Source: Methanothermobacter sp. (GTDB taxonomy: Archaea > Methanobacteriota > Methanobacteria > Methanobacteriales > DSM-23052). From it: 64,000 nt of DNA. The position numbers and the translations under genes were made by a program. Positions 57,533-64,000 of this stretch are shown here, in pieces. The stretch is from assembly GCA_030055615.1 (NCBI GenBank), contig JASFYN010000004.1, positions 1-64,000 of the forward strand, in the 5' to 3' direction. A model generated the notes under the pieces. It saw nothing but the letters and a program-made list of their open reading frames with translations. It made no database searches and was not told the origin of the DNA. The first letter of the stretch is position 1. Each line of letters begins with the position of its first letter.

Positions 57533-60022
57533 ATGATCCAGAAGATATTAAGGAGATTCAGGGAGGATAGGAGATTCAAGGATGCTATTGAACATATAGA
57601 GACTATCCCAGCAAAAAAAGCAGAATATACAATGGTTAAAGGTTTGCCAGAGAACATAAGAGGATACTTTCTAAAAAAAGGGATCAGGCCCTACTATCAC
57701 CAAGCTAAAGTCCTTGAACATATCCGCCAAGGCATGAATGTTATAATAACTACACCCACAGCATCTGGTAAAACGTTAGCATTTAACCTGCCTATAATGG
57801 AAAAATTAACCCATGATAAAGATGCCACCGCCCTTTATATTTATCCTACTAAGGCCCTCTCCAATGACCAATTAAAAGTGTTAAAGGAACTGGAATCCGA
57901 ATTGGGACTTAAATTAAACCCTAACGTCTATGATGGGGACACACCAAAGGATAAAAGGCCTTGGATAAGGGCAAATTCTAGGATAATCATAACTAATCCT
58001 TATCAGCTTCATCGGATATTGCCATGGCACCGCCAATGGCGCAGATTCTACAAGAATCTTAAATTTATAGTTGTGGATGAGGCCCACCAGTACAGGGGCG
58101 TTTTCGGGTCAAACGTCGCGTTCCTCGTAAGGAGGCTTAAAAGGATCTGTAAATATTATGGTTCCAGTCCACAGTTTATACTTTCGAGCGCAACCCTTGC
58201 AAACCCCCAGGAATTCGCTGAGAAACTCATAGGCGAAAAATTCGAACTAGTATCTGAGGATGCATCACCCTCTGGAAGAAAATACTTCATATTATATAAT
58301 CCATCCAAGAAAGGAAACGAAACATCAACACACCAGGAGACAAAAAACATACTAGCATATTTCGTATTTAACAAGTTACAGAGTCTCTGTTTCACCGTTT
58401 CGAGGAGGATGGCGGAGCTCATCGCGCGATGGACCAAGGAAGAACTTGACAAGAAGAAGAAAGAACTTGTATATCGTGTGACAGCATACCGGGCAGGTTA
58501 CAGGCCAGAAGACAGGAGAAAAATAGAAGAAGGTCTAAGAAATGGTGAACTTTTAGGGGTTAGCACAACCAATGCGTTGGAACTTGGCATAGACATAGGC
58601 TCCCTGGATGCTGTGATAATATCAGGGTACCCTGGGACTATGATATCTACTTGGCAACAGGCCGGCCGCGCAGGTAGAAAGGAAAACGATTCCATAATAG
58701 TTCTAGTGGCATTTAAAAATCCCCTAGACCATTACCTTATGAAAAACCCATCATTTCTTTTTGAAAAATCCCATGAGAATGCGATAATAGACCTTAAAAA
58801 CAAGTTCATACTCTGGAATCAAACGGCTTGCGCCGCCAGCGAACTCCCACTAAACCTTGAAGACTTCTTTGAACATGATTTCAACTTAGAAATAGCCCAT
58901 GAAATGCTAAAGCATGGCGAGCTCACAATAACAGATAATGGCCTTGTGTACAGTGGTAATGGCGATCCACAGTTTATCTATGGACTTGATCAAATATCAG
59001 ATGATAATTTCACCGTCCTAGAAAATGGTAGAATCCTTGAAAGGATGGACAGGGCACATGCTTATCGTGAAGCCCATGAGGGTGCTGTACTAATAAACCG
59101 TGGCGAAACCTATACAGTGGATAACTTCGATATGAAAAATCGTAGGATCCATGTAACGAAAAAGAGTGTAGACTATCATACCCAAGCCCTTAAGAGGATC
59201 GACCTTAAAATTGTCAAGATCTTAAAGAAGAGGAAATTTTCAGATTTTAATTTATACCTTGGGGAGGTTGAGGTTACAGAAGATTATTATTTATATCGTG
59301 TTATGGCTTATAGTAAGGTTCTTGGGACTTTCCCCTTGAATTTACCCCCTTTGAAGTTTAGGTCAACCGCCCTCTGGTTCACCATACCTGATAAACTGGA
59401 AAATTATATGAGGAAAAGATTCGGTGATGAGGCCTTTGAGGGTGGTTTGCATGGTTGTGAACATGCTATCATATCACTGTTTCCTTTACATGTGCTCTGT
59501 GATCGTATGGATATTGGTGGCTTGTCAACTGCTCATCATCCCGACACTGGTGCGGCCACTATTTTCGTCTATGATGCCTTTGAGGGTGGTATAGGATTGT
59601 CTGAGAAGGCTTTCACATTATTTGAGGATCTTGTCGCTTCAACTTTTGAACTTGTGGATTCTTGTGATTGTGTAGATGGTTGCCCATCTTGTATATATTC
59701 TCCAAAATGTGGAAATGATAATAAACCATTGCATAAGGGGGCGACTAGGAGTATACTCGCATACTTGGGGAGTGTGACAAGTAAACCTGCTGTGGATACT
59801 CCAGAGGGTGAGGATCTTGGATTTGAAGTTGAAAGTGCATATTCCGAAGTTTATTCTCTTTATAGGGCTGGTAGGTTTGCTGATGCTAAGTTGAAACTTC
59901 ATAATATCCTCGAAGAGAATCCTAGGGATGCTAGGGCTTGGTATCTTATGGGGGCCATCCTTTCAAGTCAGGGTGAAAAGGAGATGGCAGCATACTTCCA
60001 TGGGAGGATAAGAAAAAATTAA
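57533..60022 (+). CDS. DEAD/DEAH-box helicase with DUF1998 and a C-terminal TPR
   Basis: 829 residues, superfamily 2 helicase of the Hrq1/MrfA/YprA group. Walker [20 protein letters not shown] box [23 protein letters not shown], motif [11 protein letters not shown]. The DUF1998 domain ends in a four-cysteine site ([18 protein letters not shown], near residue 715). The last 60 residues, [20 protein letters not shown] and [20 protein letters not shown], form a tetratricopeptide unit, which is not usual for this family. Likely DNA repair, by family; not shown here. Confidence 0.9.
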   Translation: MIQKILRRFREDRRFKDAIEHIETIPAKKAEYTMVKGLPENIRGYFLKKGIRPYYHQAKVLEHIRQGMNVIITTPTASGKTLAFNLPIMEKLTHDKDATALYIYPTKALSNDQLKVLKELESELGLKLNPNVYDGDTPKDKRPWIRANSRIIITNPYQLHRILPWHRQWRRFYKNLKFIVVDEAHQYRGVFGSNVAFLVRRLKRICKYYGSSPQFILSSATLANPQEFAEKLIGEKFELVSEDASPSGRKYFILYNPSKKGNETSTHQETKNILAYFVFNKLQSLCFTVSRRMAELIARWTKEELDKKKKELVYRVTAYRAGYRPEDRRKIEEGLRNGELLGVSTTNALELGIDIGSLDAVIISGYPGTMISTWQQAGRAGRKENDSIIVLVAFKNPLDHYLMKNPSFLFEKSHENAIIDLKNKFILWNQTACAASELPLNLEDFFEHDFNLEIAHEMLKHGELTITDNGLVYSGNGDPQFIYGLDQISDDNFTVLENGRILERMDRAHAYREAHEGAVLINRGETYTVDNFDMKNRRIHVTKKSVDYHTQALKRIDLKIVKILKKRKFSDFNLYLGEVEVTEDYYLYRVMAYSKVLGTFPLNLPPLKFRSTALWFTIPDKLENYMRKRFGDEAFEGGLHGCEHAIISLFPLHVLCDRMDIGGLSTAHHPDTGAATIFVYDAFEGGIGLSEKAFTLFEDLVASTFELVDSCDCVDGCPSCIYSPKCGNDNKPLHKGATRSILAYLGSVTSKPAVDTPEGEDLGFEVESAYSEVYSLYRAGRFADAKLKLHNILEENPRDARAWYLMGAILSSQGEKEMAAYFHGRIRKN

Positions 60023-60061
60023 CCTTATCATGATTGTCCCCCCTATTTTTTGGTAAAAAAA

Positions 60062-60085
60062 CGATATGTATATATATGCATATCG
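60062..60085 (+). promoter_or_regulatory. Palindrome over the tupA TATA box
   Basis: Perfect seven-base arms CGATATG / CATATCG separated by TATATATATG, centred 48 bases before the tupA start and containing the probable TATA box. A repressor bound here would block TBP. ModE- or TunR-like tungstate/molybdate control is the natural guess from the genes downstream. Confidence 0.5.
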
Positions 60086-60120
60086 ATAGATTTTTCCCCT
60101 AAACATGAGAGGTGCCTAAA

Positions 60121-60993
60121 TTGAACAAGAATTTAACACTCATCCTATTAATAAGCTTAGTAGCAGTATTGGGAACATACTATCTAACCTACTCTGGAAA
60201 AGAAATCCTTAGAATATCCACAACAACAAGCCTCGAGGATACAGGATTACTTGAAGAACTTGAAGCTAAATTCGAAAAAAAATATCCCAACATTGACATC
60301 CAAATAGTATCAGGCGGGACCGGAATAGCAATAGAAAGAGGAAAAATGGGGGACGCTGACCTCCTAATCGTTCATGACAAAGAAAGAGAAGAAGAGTTCA
60401 TAAAAGAAGGCTACGGGACAGAGAGATACCCCTTCGCCTATAACTACTTTTATATCGTCGGCCCAAAGGACGACCCAGCAAATATCAAGGGGACAAAAAG
60501 GGCAACAGAAGCATTCCAGAAAATCTTCACAAAAGCTCAAAGAAACCCTCAAGTAAAATTCGTATCAAGGGGCGATAATTCAGGGACACATGCAAAAGAA
60601 ATGAAAATCTGGAACAAAACAGGCCACTATACCATTATAAAAGAAAAACCATGGTATATTGAAACTGGAAGTGGAATGGCTGACACCCTCAAGGTAGCGG
60701 ATGAAAAACAGGCTTACACAATCACGGATTCTGGAACTTACCTTGCATACAAGGACAAACTAAATCTCACAGTTTATATTAAAGATGATAACGAGCTTCT
60801 CAATGTATACTCAGCAATCCCCATCAATCCAAAAAAAATAAAAAGTGTAAACTATGATGCCGCCATGAAATTCATAAATTTTCTCCTAAGTAAAGAAGGA
60901 CAAGATATCATAGCAAAATATGGCAAAGACAAATACGGAGAACCATTATTCATACCTTGGAAAATCAGACCCACAAACCTGGACCACGACTGA
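60121..60993 (+). CDS. tupA: Tungstate ABC transporter, substrate-binding protein
   Basis: 290 residues from the TTG at 60121 behind GAGAGGTG; the GTG at 60112 lies in that site. N-terminal hydrophobic segment (TLILLISLVAVLGTYYL), then ILRISTTTSLEDTGLLEELEAKF, SGGTGIAIERGKMGDADLLIVHD and SRGDNSGTHAKEMKIW, matching TupA, whose TTTS and RGDNSGT loops bind the oxyanion. Tungsten is needed for the tungsten formylmethanofuran dehydrogenase. First of the tupABC genes. Confidence 0.93.
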   Translation: MNKNLTLILLISLVAVLGTYYLTYSGKEILRISTTTSLEDTGLLEELEAKFEKKYPNIDIQIVSGGTGIAIERGKMGDADLLIVHDKEREEEFIKEGYGTERYPFAYNYFYIVGPKDDPANIKGTKRATEAFQKIFTKAQRNPQVKFVSRGDNSGTHAKEMKIWNKTGHYTIIKEKPWYIETGSGMADTLKVADEKQAYTITDSGTYLAYKDKLNLTVYIKDDNELLNVYSAIPINPKKIKSVNYDAAMKFINFLLSKEGQDIIAKYGKDKYGEPLFIPWKIRPTNLDHD

Positions 60994-61033
60994 TTCACCT
61001 TTTAAAGTATTCGATCCCTAGTGGTGATGTGAT

Positions 61034-61720
61034 TTGAATGAAATATTACAAGGTATTCTAAAAGCATTGGAACTTATAATAACATTTGACCCTGAAGTAG
61101 TCGATATAACATCACGTACATTGATGATTTCACTTTCATCAACATTATTAGCATCGCTCATCGCAGTACCCACCGGGGCCATAATACATTTTAAAGAATT
61201 CAAAGGTAAGCAGGTCATCATAAATATAATCCAGACATTATATAGTATACCTACGGTTTTAGTTGGATTACTTGTATTCTTACTAATTTCAAAATCTGGA
61301 CCTCTAGGATCCTTGAACCTTTTATTCACTCCAGCTGGTATGATAATCGCCCAGGCTATACTGATATTGCCTCTAATAACCGGTTTTAGTATAACAGCCC
61401 TTAGGGGTGTTGGTGATGATATCGTAGATCTTGCAAGATCCTTGGGGGCTACGGAATACCAGACACTCTCTACTTTAGTTTCTGAGGCGAAATATGGTAT
61501 AATTGCTGCCATAATCCTAGGTTTTGGCAGGGCAATATCAGAAGTTGGTATTGCCATAATGATTGGTGGGAACATAAGGGGCTACACTAGGGTTATAACA
61601 AGTGCAATGTCCCTTGAAACATCCAAGGGGAACCTAGAACTTTCAATAGCCCTTGGAATAATACTACTCATGATCTCACTCCTAGTAAACACTCTACTAA
61701 ATTACTTCCAAGAAAAGTGA
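61034..61720 (+). CDS. tupB: Tungstate ABC transporter, permease
   Basis: 228 residues with five to six membrane helices, TTG start behind GGTGATGTGA. SLSSTLLASLIAVPTGAIIHF, YSIPTVLVGLLVFLLIS and the EAA loop DLARSLGATEYQTLSTLVSEAKYGIIAAIILGFGRAISEVGIAIMIGGN are typical of TupB. It follows tupA by 40 bases and precedes tupC by six. Confidence 0.92.
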   Translation: MNEILQGILKALELIITFDPEVVDITSRTLMISLSSTLLASLIAVPTGAIIHFKEFKGKQVIINIIQTLYSIPTVLVGLLVFLLISKSGPLGSLNLLFTPAGMIIAQAILILPLITGFSITALRGVGDDIVDLARSLGATEYQTLSTLVSEAKYGIIAAIILGFGRAISEVGIAIMIGGNIRGYTRVITSAMSLETSKGNLELSIALGIILLMISLLVNTLLNYFQEK

Positions 61721-61726
61721 CAGAAT

Positions 61727-62773
61727 ATGCTCAGATTACAAGGAATATCCAAAATATATGATGGAAGAAAAGTATTAGAGGATATAAACCTTAAGGTAAA
61801 GGCTGGGGAGACGTTAGGGATAATAGGCCCCACTGGTTCGGGTAAAACAACACTACTTAGGATCATAGACCTTCTTGAAGAACCCACTACCGGTAAGATA
61901 ATATTTGATGGTGTGGACGCTCTAAGCATGCCAGCATTCAAAATAAGACGGAGAATAGGTATGATATTCCAAGAAACGCCAATACTGAGAGGAACAGTCT
62001 ATGATAATATTATCTATGGACTTCGGTGCAGGGGTGAGAACCCTAAAAAGAGGGAAATAAAAAGGGTTTTGGAGCTTGTGGGCCTTAGGGGATATGAGGA
62101 TAAGGATGCTCGAAGGCTTTCTGGTGGGGAGAAACAGAGACTTGCCTTTGCACGCGCACTCATAAACAAGCCAGAACTTTTGCTTTTGGATGAACCCACA
62201 TCAAACTTGGATCCTATCTCAAAAAATCGGATAGAAGAAGCCATAGAGGAATTGAAGGGCCAAGTCACAATTATATTCACGACACATGATCTTTTTCAAG
62301 GACAAAGGTTAGCTGATAGGATCGCCATACTTAATAATAGAATAATGCAAATTGGCAATCCAACTGAAATATTTAGGAGGCCGGCTAACAGTTTCGTGGC
62401 AGAATTCGTCGGAGCCAAAAATATAATAAAAGGTGAAGCAAAGATAATAGAGAAAGGACTCACGCTCATAAAATCCGGTAAAATAGACATTTATTCGTCC
62501 AAGCCAGCAGAGGGTGAAGTAATCGCAACTGTAAGACCGGAAGATATAACTGTTTCATGGGCTAGTGGGGATTCGAGCGCTCTTAACCAACTTAAAGGCA
62601 AGGTCGCAAGAGTAGAGGAGATAGGTTATCTATTCCAACTACAAGTGGAATGTGGTGATGAAATTTTTTCTGTTTATATGACTCGAAAGTCGTTCCATGA
62701 TATGAATATAAAAGTTGGTTCTAGCGTTTGGATAGAATTTAAAGCTTCAGCAGTTCATATAATTAATCGATAA
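61727..62773 (+). CDS. tupC: Tungstate ABC transporter, ATP-binding protein
   Basis: 348 residues. Walker A IIGPTGSGKTTLLRII, Q-loop MIFQETPILRGTVYDNI, signature LSGGEKQRLAFARAL, Walker B LLLLDEPTSNLD, switch His TTHDLFQGQRLADR. From about residue 230 an extra C-terminal domain of TOBE type (RPEDITVSW, EIGYLFQLQVECGDEIFSVYM) follows, likely binding oxyanion for feedback control as in molybdate transporters. Confidence 0.93.
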   Translation: MLRLQGISKIYDGRKVLEDINLKVKAGETLGIIGPTGSGKTTLLRIIDLLEEPTTGKIIFDGVDALSMPAFKIRRRIGMIFQETPILRGTVYDNIIYGLRCRGENPKKREIKRVLELVGLRGYEDKDARRLSGGEKQRLAFARALINKPELLLLDEPTSNLDPISKNRIEEAIEELKGQVTIIFTTHDLFQGQRLADRIAILNNRIMQIGNPTEIFRRPANSFVAEFVGAKNIIKGEAKIIEKGLTLIKSGKIDIYSSKPAEGEVIATVRPEDITVSWASGDSSALNQLKGKVARVEEIGYLFQLQVECGDEIFSVYMTRKSFHDMNIKVGSSVWIEFKASAVHIINR

Positions 62774-63011
62774 AATTAGTTTTTTATCATTATACGTAGG
62801 ATCTAGTATATTGGAAGATCACGCCCATAAATGGTTTAGCCTTTTGCGGAAGTGTATATGGGTATATGAATTGGCTTGGGAATGGGCATCGAAAAGTTTG
62901 AAATGCGTTTGTGACACTCTTCTTTACTCAAATTAGGCATGAATACTGCTGGTGTGATCCTTTCCTTAAACTACTTGTTATTACTTTGTATTTAAATTGT
63001 ACAAGAGAATG
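62774..63011. other. Spacer between tupC and the FmdE-like gene
   Basis: About 240 bases with no credible open frame on either strand. Nothing recognised apart from the palindrome at its right end. Confidence 0.4.
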
Positions 63012-63037
63012 TAATAATATATATTTATATATTATTA
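63012..63037 (+). promoter_or_regulatory. AT-only palindrome at the promoter of the FmdE-like gene
   Basis: Perfect twelve-base arms (TAATAATATATA and its complement) separated by TT, 42 bases before the TTG start. It probably includes the TATA box, and may be an operator or simply a very AT-rich promoter. Confidence 0.4.
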
Positions 63038-63078
63038 TTGCTAATGGTTTTTTGATGATAAAGGGAGGTGGAGTTGGA

Positions 63079-64000
63079 TTGCAGAGGAAGGTTTTTCTTT
63101 TATTGTTACTGTTGACTTCCTTGGTTTCTGTGGGCGCTGTTTCAGCAGCAAACAGCACATGTGAAGTAGGCCTGAAAATAACCTATGAATACCCCGATGA
63201 TATAAACCCAACAATAGAAAAACTCACAGACTCCAATGGACAAGAAATAGAATTCCAAAAATACTTCGACCCAGCAGCAAACATCACCAAGATAACATTC
63301 CAACACCCACAACCAGAAAAAGGATTCAACATAACAATAAAAGCACCAGGATACCAAACAACAACAAAACAATTCACACCAACCAAAAACCCAACAAACC
63401 CACAAGACCCAAAATACTACACACACCTACAAATACAACTAAAAGCAACACAAACATACAAAATAGGAAGGGAAGTGACCCAAAAAGCCAGGAACTTGCT
63501 CAAATTTAACAATACAAGTGAAATTCTTGTAATAACAACCGCTGGTATAGTTAAATATAAAAATAGCACTTCGGAGGATGCGATTGAGGGCATTTTAAAC
63601 GAAGCAAAGGGTGCGATAAGCTATGGAAAAGGGAATCTAATAATCCTTAAAAAGACAGCTGTTGACCCTCTAATATTCGCATTTGTCATCAAAAAGGGCA
63701 ATGACCTAATATTAGCTTATTATGTCAACAACACCCTCATATACAATGGTACAGTGTCCCAAAACATGACGCAAACACAATGGAACAACCTTGTAAAGAA
63801 ACTAGGAGCAAATACATTCCCAATAGCAAGCCTAGCAAACGCTTGGGCACTAGGAGCCCCAATAGACTTGCTAAAAGAGGCAGCATTCCACGGACACCTA
63901 TGTAGTGGTTGCATAAGCGGATATGCAATGAGTAAAACACTCTACATATATTATCCCCCCATAGTAGACTTCTCAACAGGATCCCCAATAGAAATGACAA
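63079..64000 (+). CDS. Secreted FmdE-like protein, C-terminus cut by window edge
   Basis: 307 codons are present from the TTG at 63079 behind GGGAGGTG. A signal peptide (VFLLLLLLTSLVSVGAVSAA) is followed by a beta-rich, Thr/Pro/Gln-rich domain (about residues 28-120), a middle domain (EVTQKARNLLKFNNTSEILV onward) and then AFHGHLCSGCISGYAMSKTL, the metal-site motif of FmdE proteins (HGHLCxG). Located after tupABC, it may be linked to tungsten or molybdenum handling outside the membrane; that is inference. Between 63180 and 63450 the coding strand is nearly free of G, so long antisense frames appear by chance. Confidence 0.75.
   Translation, partial: MQRKVFLLLLLLTSLVSVGAVSAANSTCEVGLKITYEYPDDINPTIEKLTDSNGQEIEFQKYFDPAANITKITFQHPQPEKGFNITIKAPGYQTTTKQFTPTKNPTNPQDPKYYTHLQIQLKATQTYKIGREVTQKARNLLKFNNTSEILVITTAGIVKYKNSTSEDAIEGILNEAKGAISYGKGNLIILKKTAVDPLIFAFVIKKGNDLILAYYVNNTLIYNGTVSQNMTQTQWNNLVKKLGANTFPIASLANAWALGAPIDLLKEAAFHGHLCSGCISGYAMSKTLYIYYPPIVDFSTGSPIEMT

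Noticed and set aside
63142-63426. Two overlapping minus-strand frames rich in Cys, Trp and Val
   Set aside because: They arise because the plus coding strand lacks G here; the plus frame has a signal peptide, a ribosome binding site and a family motif.
1-64000. CRISPR array, insertion sequence or prophage
   Set aside because: No regularly spaced direct repeats, transposase or integrase frames, or attachment-site duplications were found.

Overview
The window looks like a chromosomal segment of a thermophilic or mesothermophilic hydrogenotrophic methanogen of the Methanobacteriales, closest in gene content and order to Methanothermobacter. The evidence is the set of genes: thermosome, F420H2 oxidase, cyclic 2,3-diphosphoglycerate synthetase, F420-dependent NADP reductase, MtxX, a 67-residue archaeal histone, archaeal RFC, eukaryote-like ribosomal proteins, archaeal RpoE/Spt4, geranylgeranyl reductase and a UbiA prenyltransferase. 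Many genes start at TTG or GTG behind GGTGAT/GGAGG ribosome binding sites. No rRNA, tRNA, CRISPR array or intact insertion sequence was seen.

Layout. 0-6 kb, mostly minus strand: thermosome (cut by the window edge), FprA with a small partner, a degenerate peptide-deformylase-like protein behind cpgS, and a UPF0058 protein. 7-11.6 kb, plus strand: hisD-aspS-cbiC-hemL with overlapping or touching ends. 11.6-17.6 kb: an LCP-like membrane-anchored protein, a zinc-ribbon membrane protein, mtxX-uppS-tatD, an AhpD-like protein, the riboflavin/F420 reductase arfC, a DUF483-like protein and a DedA protein. 17.6-19.5 kb holds no intact gene but contains protein-like fragments of at least one decayed membrane-protein gene. 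19.5-24.3 kb: a free-standing FwdC/GltB-type GXGXG protein, an unrecognised protein, and the aroE-rfcS-rfcL operon. 24.4-34 kb, plus strand: RNA-free RNase P, hisS, hisI, a PIN/ATPase/KH protein, a TIM-barrel protein, npdG, phi, endA, trpS, a SpoIIM-like protein, thrC. 34.2-43.4 kb: histone, then a long information-processing run (L7Ae, S28e, L24e, Ndk, IF5B, S6e, IF2-gamma, PIN protein, PPase, RpoE1, Spt4, dephospho-CoA kinase, S24e, S27ae, ArgH).

43.4-64 kb is more accessory: a KH/PP-loop ATPase, hexapeptide acyltransferase, PEBP protein, P-loop ATPase, UbiA, then a tightly packed minus-strand array that reads sensor histidine kinase, coiled-coil protein, SsuABC-type transporter, small anchored protein, ferredoxin, geranylgeranyl reductase. 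After that come a Kef-type antiporter, Ogt, a lipoprotein, a nitroreductase, a DUF1998 helicase with a C-terminal TPR, the tungstate transporter tupABC behind a palindrome that overlaps its TATA box, and a secreted FmdE-like protein cut by the right edge.

The most useful observations are: (i) three genes (tatD, phi and a PIN nuclease) each broken by a single base in a homopolymer run, all three restored to normal length and conserved motifs by one base, which points to sequencing error or to real frameshifts worth checking; (ii) a coiled-coil reading frame that runs 56 codons upstream of any canonical start, directly behind the kinase stop codon; (iii) decayed gene fragments hidden in the 1.9-kb gap; (iv) AT-rich operator-like palindromes in front of tupA and of the FmdE-like gene; (v) the kinase/transporter/ferredoxin/reductase gene array. 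All calls are by eye from sequence; no database was searched.
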